64,000 bases of DNA from Luteibacter rhizovicinus DSM 16549 (GCF_001887595.1 NZ_CP017480.1:3128001-3192000), one strand, 5' to 3'; numbered from the stretch's first letter, positions 7,184-15,214 are shown. Made by a program: numbers and translations. Notes: a model not told the origin generated them from the letters alone.

Positions 7184-7462
7184 ATGCAGACATGGGCAAC
7201 TCGGATCAGCGACCTGACCTCCCGCGGCATGACGTATGCCGAAATCGGGGAGCGGATTGGATTGGCACCGTCGACTGTGGGCGACCTGGCCTCTGGACGG
7301 AGTAAGTCGCCGCGCGGGGAGGCAGCTATCCGGCTCAACGACCTTCACCGCCAGCGCATGAACCAGCGGGTCGAGGATCAGCACGAACCACACCGAACCT
7401 CGGCCGCCTCGGCAGGGGCGACGGCCGAAGCAGCTCAAGTTGTTCTGACGAGGGCCGGTTGA
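7184..7462 (+). CDS. cro: Cro-like HTH regulator
   Basis: A 92-residue protein. Residues 3-45 form a helix-turn-helix (MTYAEIGERIGLAPSTVGDL), followed by a polar tail. It is divergent from cI across the three operators and is the first gene of the PR transcript, so it most likely acts as the lytic-side repressor. No Shine-Dalgarno is seen before the ATG, and the predicted transcript starts close to it. Confidence 0.85.
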   Translation: MQTWATRISDLTSRGMTYAEIGERIGLAPSTVGDLASGRSKSPRGEAAIRLNDLHRQRMNQRVEDQHEPHRTSAASAGATAEAAQVVLTRAG

Positions 7463-7463
7463 C

Positions 7464-7541
7464 GTGGGCGCCGATGCGCTCGTGCTGCTGGCCTTCGCTT
7501 TGTGCGCGCTCTGGCCCACGCGGAAGCGGGCAGGGCGCTGA
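7464..7541 (+). CDS. Possible 25-residue membrane micropeptide
   Basis: GTG at 7464 lies one base after the cro stop, with GAGGG about 9 bases upstream. It encodes a hydrophobic stretch (A-D-A-L-V-L-L-A-F-A-L-C-A-L-W) and a basic tail (R-K-R-A-G-R), the layout of a small inner-membrane peptide. Without homologues it may be chance. Confidence 0.25.
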   Translation: MGADALVLLAFALCALWPTRKRAGR

Positions 7542-7642
7542 CGCTCCACCGTTTCGAACCTTCCTGATTCCCCTGTCGTGATCTCCATGGTGACGACTCT
7601 ACCTACCGGGCCCAAGCGGCTCACCATTTGAGATTGATCCGC

Positions 7643-8098
7643 ATGAATGTCCTCGATGCAGCCCAGGCAACCGTAAAGGCGTATCCCGGTGGCGCGGAAT
7701 CGCTCGCGCCGCGGCTCGACATGTCCGGTGCGCTGCTGCGCGGCAAGGTGAACCCGACGTACGACCGGAACCATCTAACGCTGGCCGAAGCCGACCTGCT
7801 GATGACCGTTACCGGGGACCACCGCATCCTCCACGCGCTGGCGCACACGCATGGCTACGTCCTGCAGCGCTGTGATGACCTCGAAGCCGAGCGCGCCGAC
7901 GCACAGCACCGCGTGGACGAGCTCGTTCTGCAGCTGATGCGCGCGACAGGCACCTTCGCCGGCACGATCGCCGAAGCCCGAGAGGACGGCGTGATCACGC
8001 ACAACGAGGCGAAGGACGCATCGAACGCCGGCATGGACGTGCAGAAGACCGTCGTCGATCTCGTCGCCGCGATTCAGGACCAGGTGAGGCTCGGCTGA
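7643..8098 (+). CDS. CII-like phage regulator (Phage_CP76 family)
   Basis: A 151-residue protein from ATG 7643 (MNVLDAAQATVKAYPGGAES). The N-terminal half matches the phage regulatory CII/CP76 family (S-L-A-P-R-L-D-M-S-G-A-L-L-R-G-K-V-N-P, then L-T-L-A-E-A-D-L-L). The C-terminal half is a coiled-coil-like helix. In P2- and lambda-type phages such proteins help set the lysis-lysogeny choice. It is the second main gene after PR. Confidence 0.8.
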   Translation: MNVLDAAQATVKAYPGGAESLAPRLDMSGALLRGKVNPTYDRNHLTLAEADLLMTVTGDHRILHALAHTHGYVLQRCDDLEAERADAQHRVDELVLQLMRATGTFAGTIAEAREDGVITHNEAKDASNAGMDVQKTVVDLVAAIQDQVRLG

Positions 8099-8280
8099 TG
8101 GACGAGTCCCCGAAAGCACGGCCTGCGCCGGGGGTGTTTCGCCCCGTCGTTGTTGCTGGCGAAGCGGACCATGGACCCATCCACACGAAGGCGGTCCTGC
8201 CCATGCGACATCGATTCAATCCCACCGAGTGGCGACTCTGGTTCGCGACGGCTCGCGCTCTGAAGCGGTTCGTACGGTGA
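8098..8280 (+). CDS. Hypothetical small phage protein
   Basis: A 60-residue basic protein whose ATG overlaps the CII-like stop by one base. It ends N-P-T-E-W-R-L-W-F-A-T-A-R-A-L-K-R. No family is recognised. Its place in an unbroken chain of overlapping genes supports it. Confidence 0.55.
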   Translation: MDESPKARPAPGVFRPVVVAGEADHGPIHTKAVLPMRHRFNPTEWRLWFATARALKRFVR

Positions 8281-8450
8281 ACCGCCAGGCGTCTTATTCA
8301 TTGGTCAACCAGTGCCGGTGGCAATGCCTCCGCGTGCTTGCCAATGGGCCGACGCCTGAGCAGCTGGTCGCTGCCGAAATGTATCTCGCCTCGCTGGCGC
8401 CTTCGCCGCAGGCCTCGTTGTTCAACCAGCAGCACGCTAACTCGGGGTAG
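8277..8450 (+). CDS. Hypothetical small phage protein
   Basis: A 57-residue protein starting at GTG 8277, overlapping the previous stop (GTGA). It contains T-P-E-Q-L-V-A-A-E-M-Y-L-A-S-L-A. No family is recognised. Confidence 0.5.
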   Translation: MNRQASYSLVNQCRWQCLRVLANGPTPEQLVAAEMYLASLAPSPQASLFNQQHANSG

Positions 8451-8514
8451 CTACCCGGGGACAGCCGAGTCCGGTCGGTTGCGTGTCTGCACTTTCCCGG
8501 AACCCGGAGTAGGT

Positions 8515-8760
8515 ATGCACGACAAGGTAATCGACGATCTCGTGGGCATGGCGCGGCACTTCCATCGCCTCGTGGACGAAAGCAGTGCCACCGGCGCTCA
8601 GGCAGTCAAGGTGACCGCACTCGGCATGTCCGTGATGAAGACGCTGTTCGACGTCTTCGAGCCCTCGGCGGATCAAATGGGCGAACTGCGCAAGCGCTTC
8701 GACGCCGTTCTGGCCGAGCACGTTGGCGATGCCGCTAAGCCCGCCGGGTCGGTGCACTGA
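8515..8760 (+). CDS. Hypothetical phage protein before the replication genes
   Basis: An 81-residue helical protein (MHDKVIDDLVGMARHFHRLV) with a good ribosome site (GGAGTAGGT) before ATG 8515. It ends one base before the replication initiator gene. No family is recognised. Confidence 0.65.
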   Translation: MHDKVIDDLVGMARHFHRLVDESSATGAQAVKVTALGMSVMKTLFDVFEPSADQMGELRKRFDAVLAEHVGDAAKPAGSVH

Positions 8761-8761
8761 C

Positions 8762-9553
8762 ATGGCCGGCGAATGGCTAAAGCTCGAATGCGACACCCCG
8801 GAGAAGCCGGAAGTGCTGGCGATCACGGCATCGCTCGGCTGGACGGATACCGACCTCACGGTGGGCAAGCTGTTCCGCCTGTGGCGCTGGTTCGACAAGC
8901 ACACCGTTGACGGTAACGCTGCTGGCGTTACCTCAGCGTTGCTCGATGTGCAGATCGGCGTTACTGGTTTCTGCGAACGCGTTGCCGCGGTCGGTTGGCT
9001 TGAGGTCTACGAAGGCGGAGTTCGCCTGCCAAAGTTCGACCGCCACAACGGAACGACGGCAAAGGCGCGCTCCCAGACGGCAAAACGTGTCGCGACGTTC
9101 AAAGCTAACGCAAAGGGTAACGGTAAAGGTAACGCCGTTGGTAACGGTTCCTGCGTTACCGATGCGTTACCTAGAGAAGAGAAGAGAAGAGAAGAAGAAA
9201 AGCAAAAGAAAGAGCAGGGCGCACCGACTTCGTCGGCGCCTGCTGCACTTGAGCTCGTCTCCGACGAAGGCCGGCCGGACGACAAGCCGTCAAGGCGTAA
9301 CGGCACGCGGCTCCCCGCCGACTGGACACCCACGCCTGCGCTGATCGCCGCGGCACGTGCGGAGCGGCCCGAGATCGACCTTCGCGTCGAGACGGCCAAG
9401 TTCCGCGACCACTGGCACGCCAAGGCCGGCCGTGACGCGGTGAAGCTCGATTGGGACGCGACCTACCGGAACTGGATCCGCAACGCTCGAGGCCCGACCG
9501 GCTTCGGTGGCCGTGCCGAGCCAGCGCGTAACCGCCAGGAGCTTCGCCGATGA
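8762..9553 (+). CDS. Phage replication initiator (lambda O-like)
   Basis: A 263-residue protein starting MAGEWLKLECDTPEKPEVLA. Residues 1-85 resemble a winged-helix phage replication domain (L-G-W-T-D-T-D-L-T-V-G-K-L-F-R-L-W-R-W-F). A low-complexity G-N-G-K-G-N-A stretch and a charged linker follow, then a C-terminal domain (LPADWTPTPALIAAARAE) ending W-D-A-T-Y-R-N-W-I-R-N. The same C-terminal pattern occurs in many phage O-like proteins and would recruit the helicase encoded next. The linker DNA holds a set of iterons. Confidence 0.8.
   Translation: MAGEWLKLECDTPEKPEVLAITASLGWTDTDLTVGKLFRLWRWFDKHTVDGNAAGVTSALLDVQIGVTGFCERVAAVGWLEVYEGGVRLPKFDRHNGTTAKARSQTAKRVATFKANAKGNGKGNAVGNGSCVTDALPREEKRREEEKQKKEQGAPTSSAPAALELVSDEGRPDDKPSRRNGTRLPADWTPTPALIAAARAERPEIDLRVETAKFRDHWHAKAGRDAVKLDWDATYRNWIRNARGPTGFGGRAEPARNRQELRR
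9104..9215 (+). other. Candidate phage replication origin with iterons inside the initiator gene
   Basis: Four 7-mers (GCTAACG, then three GGTAACG) start at 9104, 9116, 9128 and 9140, exactly 12 bp apart. They are followed by two inverted CGTTACC copies at 9154 and 9165. An A/G-rich tract without C or T runs follows (about 9174-9215). Iterons plus an A-rich stretch within the initiator gene is the lambda ori layout. A further inverted pair, GGTAACG and CGTTACC, lies at 8912-8918 and 8926-8932. Confidence 0.6.
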
Positions 9554-10899
9554 GGCCGCCTGAGACTGGCTGGATGGGCCTGCGCGTGCCGCCGTCGGCC
9601 GTGGACGCCGAGCAGAGCGTGCTTGGCGGGCTGATGATGGTCCCCGATCGCATCGACGCCGTGTCGGCGAAGCTGGTGGAGGATGACTTCTACCGCCGCG
9701 ACCACCGGATGATCTACCGATCCATGATCGAGCTGGCGCGCCGCGGCACGCCGTGCGACGCCATCACCCTGGGCGAGTGGTTCGTGCGCAACGGCATCGA
9801 GATGATCGAGCCGGCGTACCTGCTCGACCTGGTGAATAACACCCCGAGCGCGGCAAACATCGAGGCGTATGCCGCCATCGTCCGTGAGAAGTCCGTGCGC
9901 CGTCGCGTGATCGACGTAGCGACCCAGATGGTCGAGAACGCATTCGGAGCCGAGCAGGATGCCGCGGCGCTGGTGGACGGCGGCATCGCTCAGCTGATGG
10001 GGATGCAGCACGTCGAGAAGAGCACCGAGTACACGCTTCGTCAGGCCTTGACTATTGCGTATGACGCCGCCGATGCGGCCAAGGCACGCGGCGGCAAGAT
10101 CCCCGGTATCCCCACCGGCCTGACCGAGCTCGACGATGTCCTCGGCGGCCTGCACAAGTCCGACCTGATCATCATCGGCGCCCGCCCGTCCATGGGAAAG
10201 ACGGCGCTGCTGCTGAACATGGCGCTGGGCGACGCTGGTGACGCTGGCCTCATTTCCACCGAACAGCCTGTGGTCCAGATCGGCTCGCGCATCCTCGCCA
10301 TCCAGGGCAACGTCAATGCCTCACGGCTGCGCAACGGCTCGCACGACGACGAAGACCTGGCGCGGCTGTTCAACGCCACCGCGGCGCTCCTGGACCCCGA
10401 GAACCCGCGGGAGCTGATGATTTGCGACCAGGCCGGCATGACCATCGGCGAGCTGCAGCGCATCGCCCGCCGCTGGAAGCAGAAGCACGGCATCCAGCGC
10501 CTGCTGGTCGACTACCTTCAGCGCGTGAAGGGTAACGACCCGCGCGCCTCTCGTGTCGACCAGGTAGGCGAGGTTGCCATCGGCCTGAAGGACATCGCTC
10601 GCGAGCTGGACATCCCCGTGGTTGCGCTGGCTCAGGTGAACCGCGACGTCGAGAAGCGCGCGGACAAGCGCCCGAACATGGGCGACCTAGCCAACTCGAG
10701 CGAGATCGAGAAGGAAGCCGACCAGATCCTGATGCTCTACCGGGACGAGGTCTACAACAAGGACACCCAGGACAAGGGCATCGCCGAGATCAGCGTCGAG
10801 AAGAACCGTCACGGTCCGACAGGCTTCGTCCGTGCCGCTTGGCAGGCCGAGACCATGCGCTTCCGTGACCTCTCGCACCACGGCGCCTATGACTACTGA
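9550..10899 (+). CDS. dnaB: DnaB-type replicative helicase
   Basis: A 449-residue helicase. The N-terminal DnaB domain spans about residues 15-115 (V-D-A-E-Q-S-V-L-G-G-L-M). The RecA-like domain has Walker A G-A-R-P-S-M-G-K-T at 210-218, Walker B L-L-V-D-Y-L-Q, and D-L-A-N-S-S-E-I-E-K-E-A-D as motif H4. Its start overlaps the initiator stop by 4 bp. It would unwind the phage origin after loading by the O-like protein. The fold matches host DnaB, but the gene belongs to the phage operon. Confidence 0.95.
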   Translation: MRPPETGWMGLRVPPSAVDAEQSVLGGLMMVPDRIDAVSAKLVEDDFYRRDHRMIYRSMIELARRGTPCDAITLGEWFVRNGIEMIEPAYLLDLVNNTPSAANIEAYAAIVREKSVRRRVIDVATQMVENAFGAEQDAAALVDGGIAQLMGMQHVEKSTEYTLRQALTIAYDAADAAKARGGKIPGIPTGLTELDDVLGGLHKSDLIIIGARPSMGKTALLLNMALGDAGDAGLISTEQPVVQIGSRILAIQGNVNASRLRNGSHDDEDLARLFNATAALLDPENPRELMICDQAGMTIGELQRIARRWKQKHGIQRLLVDYLQRVKGNDPRASRVDQVGEVAIGLKDIARELDIPVVALAQVNRDVEKRADKRPNMGDLANSSEIEKEADQILMLYRDEVYNKDTQDKGIAEISVEKNRHGPTGFVRAAWQAETMRFRDLSHHGAYDY

Positions 10900-11227
10900 C
10901 CTTCTCACGCGGATTACCGCCGATCGCCAGCGCATCGAGCAGGAGCGCGAGGCAAACCGCAAGCGCCACCCGTTCGCGATGGAGATGTTCGATGGTCTGC
11001 GTGACGCCGGGTTGGCGCCGAAGCTGAAGCACGCGGTGAACGCCGCCGGCGAGGAACTTGGGTCGCCGCCGAAGGTGGACGGCTTCGTGGTGGACGGAGA
11101 CAAGCTGGCGCACCTTCCCGAATACGAAGCCTTCTGGCGGAAGGCGCTCGGCAAGAAAGCCGAGACCATCGCCACCTACCGCGAGCGCATGCATCGCGCC
11201 ATCAAGCCTGGGATGGGAATCGAATGA
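10889..11227 (+). CDS. Hypothetical replication-operon protein
   Basis: A 112-residue charged protein starting MTTDLLTRITADRQRIEQER, overlapping the helicase end by 11 bp and the next start by 4 bp. It contains F-D-G-L-R-D-A-G-L-A-P-K-L-K and a C-terminal K-P-G-M-G-I-E. No domain is recognised. The position suggests an accessory role in replication. Confidence 0.65.
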   Translation: MTTDLLTRITADRQRIEQEREANRKRHPFAMEMFDGLRDAGLAPKLKHAVNAAGEELGSPPKVDGFVVDGDKLAHLPEYEAFWRKALGKKAETIATYRERMHRAIKPGMGIE

Positions 11228-11775
11228 AGCGCACGCCCATACAGCGGAAGACTCCACTTCAGGCGAACCGGGGGTTTGCAAGAACATGCGATGTGCGAAG
11301 AAACGCAAGCAACCAGCGCGTGACAGTCGAGTTTGATGAGGACGGGAAGGTCATCACGGTCTACAACCGTAAAGGCTTGACGGTACGCCGCCAGCCCGTC
11401 GCCACGAAGGCGCAGAAGCAGCGCTGGGCCAACGCGAAAGCGCGCGGCTGCGTCGCCTGCCACCTCAATGGCATCGATCATGGGCTGGCGCGTGCGAGCT
11501 ACGGCAACGACCTTGAGATGCACCACCTGCTATCTGGTGGCCGCCGCATTGGCCATGACGCAACCATCTGCCTCTGCCACTTCCATCACCAAGCGAAGCG
11601 CCTGCCGTACGCCGACCACGGCTACGAGGAGCAGGCCAAGGCACTCGGGCCGAGCCTGGAGCGCGAATCGCGCCGGTTTCACGAGTTTTACGGAACCGAC
11701 CAGCAGCTGCTGGCGTATCAGGAAGTCATGCTCATGAGCCTGCCGCCCCAGTTCGGGCCCGAGGCGACATGGTGA
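11224..11775 (+). CDS. Ref-like RecA-dependent HNH nuclease
   Basis: A 183-residue protein. The C-terminal half has G-C-V-A-C, D-L-E-M-H-H-L-L-S-G-G-R and L-C-H-F-H-H-Q, the metal-binding and catalytic layout of the P1 Ref (recombination enhancement function) family. The N-terminal part is basic and low in structure, as in Ref. P1 Ref cuts DNA within RecA filaments. In this phage, which shows no Red-type recombinase, it would couple to host RecA. Confidence 0.8.
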   Translation: MKRTPIQRKTPLQANRGFARTCDVRRNASNQRVTVEFDEDGKVITVYNRKGLTVRRQPVATKAQKQRWANAKARGCVACHLNGIDHGLARASYGNDLEMHHLLSGGRRIGHDATICLCHFHHQAKRLPYADHGYEEQAKALGPSLERESRRFHEFYGTDQQLLAYQEVMLMSLPPQFGPEATW

Positions 11776-12125
11776 AGCCACTGGTCATCGAGGTCGACGA
11801 CTTCAAGCTGCTGGCCGGCCCGAACTCGCGCGGGCACTACCTGGTGAAGGCGCGTCGCACAAAGCGAGAACGCCAGACAGCACACTGGCTGCTGCTGGAT
11901 GCCAAGCGCCCGCCGCTTCCTGTGGCCGTGCATATGGTCCGTATCGCGCCGCGTCGTATCGACGAGGACGACAACCTGCCGGGGATGTTCAAGGCCATGC
12001 GCGACGGCGTGGCTGACGCCTACGGCATCGCGGACAACGACAAGACGAAGATCCGCTTCACGTACGACCAAGAGCGCGGCAAGCCTCACCAGTACAGCGT
12101 CCGTATCGAGGTGTCGCCGGCATGA
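11769..12125 (+). CDS. rusA: RusA-family Holliday junction resolvase
   Basis: A 118-residue protein. R-I-D-E-D-D-N-L-P-G-M-F-K-A-M-R-D-G-V-A-D-A-Y-G and the following D-N-D-K-T-K carry the acidic residues of the RusA active site. RusA dimers resolve Holliday junctions and replace host RuvC in phage DNA processing. It overlaps the Ref-like gene by 7 bp and the next gene by 4 bp. Confidence 0.82.
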   Translation: MVKPLVIEVDDFKLLAGPNSRGHYLVKARRTKRERQTAHWLLLDAKRPPLPVAVHMVRIAPRRIDEDDNLPGMFKAMRDGVADAYGIADNDKTKIRFTYDQERGKPHQYSVRIEVSPA

Positions 12126-12349
12126 ATCTTGGCGGTCTGCTCGCCGAACGCGCCCAGTACAAGCTGGACGCCGTCTCGCGCCTGACTGCCGACATGGCCG
12201 ACCCATCGTTAAGCCTTAACGACATCGCGAACCGCTGTGACCAGGCGGCCCGCGACCTGACAGCGGCGGCGTCGCTCATACGGCGCATTGCCAAGCAGCA
12301 GAAAAAGAGCGGTGCCGCTGGCGCCGTGTACGACACGCATCAGAAATAG
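12122..12349 (+). CDS. Hypothetical helical phage protein
   Basis: A 75-residue helical protein (L-S-L-N-D-I-A-N-R-C-D-Q-A-A-R-D-L-T-A-A-A-S-L-I) with a Lys-rich end. It overlaps rusA by 4 bp. No family is recognised. Confidence 0.6.
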   Translation: MNLGGLLAERAQYKLDAVSRLTADMADPSLSLNDIANRCDQAARDLTAAASLIRRIAKQQKKSGAAGAVYDTHQK

Positions 12350-12358
12350 GGGAACACC

Positions 12359-13021
12359 ATGCACACCGGGAAACGTCTCGCCATGCTCAACGCCAAGAAC
12401 TGCAGGTTCGACATCGGGTCGGGTGGTATCCCTGACATCGTCGCCACGGACGTCGCCGCCGCCCTGGGCATGGTCGCCGCCGGCATTGGCCGCGAGGTGC
12501 TGTGCCGCGTCTGGTGGCCCGACGGCGCAAAGCTATCCAAGGACCAGCTAAACGACATGGTCGACGCCCTGATGCGGGACGAGTGGGCAAAGCGCGAAGC
12601 GTCAATGCTTGACGGCCTGCTCGCGATCGCGACGCGGGGAAGCCGGGGGCAGGGCGCATACGCCACGGCGCACGCGAACCGCTGGCCTCGCCTGGTCATC
12701 ACTGAGCGCGGACTCACGACCCTGGCCGAAGGCTATGGCAAGGTCAGGACCGCAGTGCTCAACGAGCTGGCGAGCGCGGGCCTCTGTCCGTACTGCGCCG
12801 GTCGCGGCATGACGGCCAACACCATGGGCGTCTACAAGACCTGCGCCGAATGCACGGGCGCTGGCCATCTGCGGCTGAGTGACCGTGGACGTGCCGAGTT
12901 GGCCGGGTTCTCGTGGAAGACCTACCGGGAAGGCTGGGCCACGGTCTACGACTGGACATTCCAGCGTTGCACAGATGACCTCCACCAGGCTGAGCGTCAG
13001 TTTCAGCACGCGCTCACTTAG
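12359..13021 (+). CDS. Possible phage antitermination protein Q with zinc motif
   Basis: A 220-residue protein. Two Cys pairs form a DnaJ-like zinc site: C-P-Y-C-A-G-R-G near residue 142 and C-A-E-C-T-G-A-G-H near 161, followed by L-S-D-R-G-R-A-E-L-A-G. The C-x2-C-x-G-x-G pair at this place is typical of Q proteins of the phage 82/21 type, and the gene is the last but one before the lysis genes. Q would let RNA polymerase read through terminators in the late operon. Several such hairpins are present downstream. The assignment is by pattern and position. Confidence 0.55.
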   Translation: MHTGKRLAMLNAKNCRFDIGSGGIPDIVATDVAAALGMVAAGIGREVLCRVWWPDGAKLSKDQLNDMVDALMRDEWAKREASMLDGLLAIATRGSRGQGAYATAHANRWPRLVITERGLTTLAEGYGKVRTAVLNELASAGLCPYCAGRGMTANTMGVYKTCAECTGAGHLRLSDRGRAELAGFSWKTYREGWATVYDWTFQRCTDDLHQAERQFQHALT

Positions 13022-13124
13022 CGGCCCTCCCGTCGAGGCATCCGGGGCTGATGTTAGGTGCCTACCGAAACCGCCCTGCGCTAAGATCAGCCACGGGTGA
13101 GGTCTGAAACCAAGGGGAAAATTG

Positions 13125-13670
13125 ATGGAACTGACGAACGCACAGCGTCTAGGTCTGGCCATGTTGGCCGAGATCCATACGGCGCTTAATATCCGTGACG
13201 GCGTGGATTCGAAGCTCGTGGCGCAGGCGCTATGGAGCAAAAATGATTGGGCGATCAACTGGGAGCATGGCTTCCTCCTCGACGATGAGGAAGCTACGCC
13301 TCCCCACGTGTCGCATGTAGTGAGCGTGCTCGACATGTACGACTTCATCGAGCTGAGCTATGCGGATCTCGACGAAGCTGGTAAGGCCGTTGTGGCCGAG
13401 GCATATCCATATGGTGAGCCTCGTTTCCCGGGCTTCGACGGCAACGAGGAGGGGGAGTATTACAGCGCAGCCCTTTTTCTCATCGAGACGATGGGAAGGT
13501 TTTCCCGTTTCAAGGACCATGACCTGAACTCCCACAGTCCGACCGTCGGCGCGAGCAAGAGGATGATCCGTGCCTTCGAACCTCTTCGCGCGGCCTCGAT
13601 CAACGTAGCGGGTACGCCCCGTCTGTCTGCCGAAGACATCGCATCAATCATGAAGGCTAGGCACGCTTGA
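13125..13670 (+). CDS. YfbU family protein
   Basis: A 181-residue protein starting at ATG 13125 after AAGGGGAAA. MELTNAQRLGLAMLAEIH, then V-V-S-V-L-D-M-Y-D-F-I-E and F-P-G-F-D-G-N-E-E identify the YfbU family. The family is widespread in bacteria with unknown mechanism and is often carried by mobile elements. It is monocistronic between the Q-like gene and the terminator at 13766, so it may be a cargo gene with its own promoter. Confidence 0.85.
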   Translation: MELTNAQRLGLAMLAEIHTALNIRDGVDSKLVAQALWSKNDWAINWEHGFLLDDEEATPPHVSHVVSVLDMYDFIELSYADLDEAGKAVVAEAYPYGEPRFPGFDGNEEGEYYSAALFLIETMGRFSRFKDHDLNSHSPTVGASKRMIRAFEPLRAASINVAGTPRLSAEDIASIMKARHA

Positions 13671-13765
13671 CGGCGTTTCGCTACCCATAGTGCCTGCGTC
13701 CGAAAGTGGGTGGGTGATGCCCACCCAAAAAATCGATATCCTCGCGCCTAGTGATAGTCACCTTC

Positions 13766-13797
13766 GAAACCCGGCCCCGTGCCGGGTTTCTTCGTTT
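13766..13797 (+). terminator. Rho-independent terminator before the lysis genes
   Basis: A 10-bp perfect stem, GAAACCCGGC (13766-13775) and GCCGGGTTTC (13781-13790), with a 5-base loop CCCGT, then TTCGTTTT. It would end early transcription unless the Q-like protein modifies polymerase. Confidence 0.8.
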
Positions 13798-13876
13798 TGT
13801 GCCCGCCTCCCCTCGGGCGCATCGGCCAGCGCGTTGCTCCCCTCAGCGCGCTGGCCAACCTATTCCGGAGTCTCTG

Positions 13877-14410
13877 ATGGACGCACAGTTGCTGAGCAAG
13901 GCGGTAGGTATCTCGCTGCCTCGCGCCAAGCTGTGGATCGGTCCTCTGACCACGGCCATGGACCTCTACGACATCGATTCGGGCTGGCGGGTTTCCGCGT
14001 TCCTCGCGCAGGTCGGTCACGAGTCCATGGGGTTTTCTCGAACCAGAGAGATGTGGGGTCCGACAGACCAACAGCGAGGCTATGAGGGCCGCCACGACCT
14101 GGGTAACACTCAGCCAGGCGACGGATCTCGATTCATGGGTCGCGGCCTGATCATGATCACAGGCCGTAACAATTACGCCGCTGCCTCGACCGAGTTCGGC
14201 GTGGACTTCGTCCATAGCCCGACACTTCTCGAGCGCGAGGACTATGCGTCACTGACAGCCGGCTGGTGGTGGAAGGCTCACCATTGCAATGAGATCGCCG
14301 ATTCGCGTGACTTCATTGCGCTGACGCGAAAGATCAATGGAGGCTTGACCGGTATCGACGATCGCAAGCTTCGCTGGGAGCGTGCGAAGTTCGAACTGGG
14401 TGTTCAGTGA
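13877..14410 (+). CDS. Endolysin, glycoside hydrolase family 19 type
   Basis: A 177-residue endolysin. The start at ATG 13877 follows CCGGAG. FLAQVGHESMGFSRTREMW carries the catalytic Glu of family 19 chitinase-like lysozymes. R-G-L-I-M-I-T-G-R-N-N-Y and the C-terminal K-I-N-G-G-L-T-G-I-D-D-R fit phage members. No signal peptide, so it depends on the holin encoded next. It cleaves peptidoglycan glycan strands at lysis. Confidence 0.92.
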   Translation: MDAQLLSKAVGISLPRAKLWIGPLTTAMDLYDIDSGWRVSAFLAQVGHESMGFSRTREMWGPTDQQRGYEGRHDLGNTQPGDGSRFMGRGLIMITGRNNYAAASTEFGVDFVHSPTLLEREDYASLTAGWWWKAHHCNEIADSRDFIALTRKINGGLTGIDDRKLRWERAKFELGVQ

Positions 14411-14751
14411 ACGAGCTTCCGCCGTCGGCATCGTTCGACTGGATCCGCCTGCTGGCCGTGTCCGCGTTCGCAGCGGTGGGCGGCGCGATCGGTGCGGTGC
14501 TACGCGCAATGGATGCACAACAGCCGCTATCGGTCACTCGTGCTGTTATCGAATTCATGGCCGCGGGGTTCGTTGGAGCCTTGAGCGGCCTTCTCTGCTC
14601 GGCGTGGGGACTGAGCATCGTGTGGACCGCCTTCATCGCCGGCACATTCGGCATGTTGGGCGCTCGCGCTGCCATCCAAGTGCTACAGCGCTTCGTATGG
14701 GCACGGCTCGGGCTTAACCGGAGTTCGCAAGATGGCAATGCTGCTGAGTAG
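14407..14751 (+). CDS. Holin
   Basis: A 114-residue protein with a GTG start overlapping the endolysin stop. It has three predicted membrane segments (about residues 13-31, 45-66 and 70-92) and a short charged tail, the layout of class I holins. It would permeabilise the inner membrane to release the endolysin. The spanin genes follow directly. Confidence 0.75.
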   Translation: MNELPPSASFDWIRLLAVSAFAAVGGAIGAVLRAMDAQQPLSVTRAVIEFMAAGFVGALSGLLCSAWGLSIVWTAFIAGTFGMLGARAAIQVLQRFVWARLGLNRSSQDGNAAE

Positions 14752-15214
14752 TGCTTGGTCTTACCTGTCCGGTAAGGCCAGGCTTATCGTTGAGTATGTC
14801 CTGATCCTCGTGGTCATCATCCTCGGCGTCTACGGGACGATGGCCTACTTCCGCACGAAGTCGCTCACCGAGTCCACGCTCGACCTGAGCCAGAGGCTTG
14901 GTCAGGTAAAGGGCACGCTCGACCAGCAGGTCGACGCCAACAAGGACCAGGACAAGGCGATCTCCGAACTTAAGCGCCTTCGAGAGATCGACAGCCAGGC
15001 GCTTGATGGGCTGCACAACGAACTGGACAAGGCCGACACCAAGGGCCAAACGCTGCGCGACAAGGTCCGCCAGCTGGAGAAGACCAATGCGGATGCTAAA
15101 GCCTTGCTGGACACTGCCGTGCCTGCTGCTGTTGGTTGCGTGCTCGACGGCACGCCCTGCCCAGGATCCAGTAGTAACGTCCCGGACGGTCGTGCAGGTA
15201 CCCCGTCCCGATGA
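14732..15214 (+). CDS. i-spanin, Rz-like
   Basis: A 160-residue protein with one N-terminal membrane anchor (V-E-Y-V-L-I-L-V-V-I-I-L-G-V-Y-G) and a long periplasmic coiled coil with many Lys, Asp and Gln residues. It overlaps the holin by 20 bp and contains the start of the o-spanin gene in another frame. It links the inner membrane to the Rz1-like lipoprotein and fuses the membranes at the last step of lysis. Confidence 0.85.
   Translation: MAMLLSSAWSYLSGKARLIVEYVLILVVIILGVYGTMAYFRTKSLTESTLDLSQRLGQVKGTLDQQVDANKDQDKAISELKRLREIDSQALDGLHNELDKADTKGQTLRDKVRQLEKTNADAKALLDTAVPAAVGCVLDGTPCPGSSSNVPDGRAGTPSR

Noticed and set aside
9171..9215. A simple GAAGA-type repeat as a CRISPR or satellite
   Set aside because: There are no spacers, and the tract lies inside the initiator reading frame next to the iterons, so it fits better as the A-rich part of an origin.
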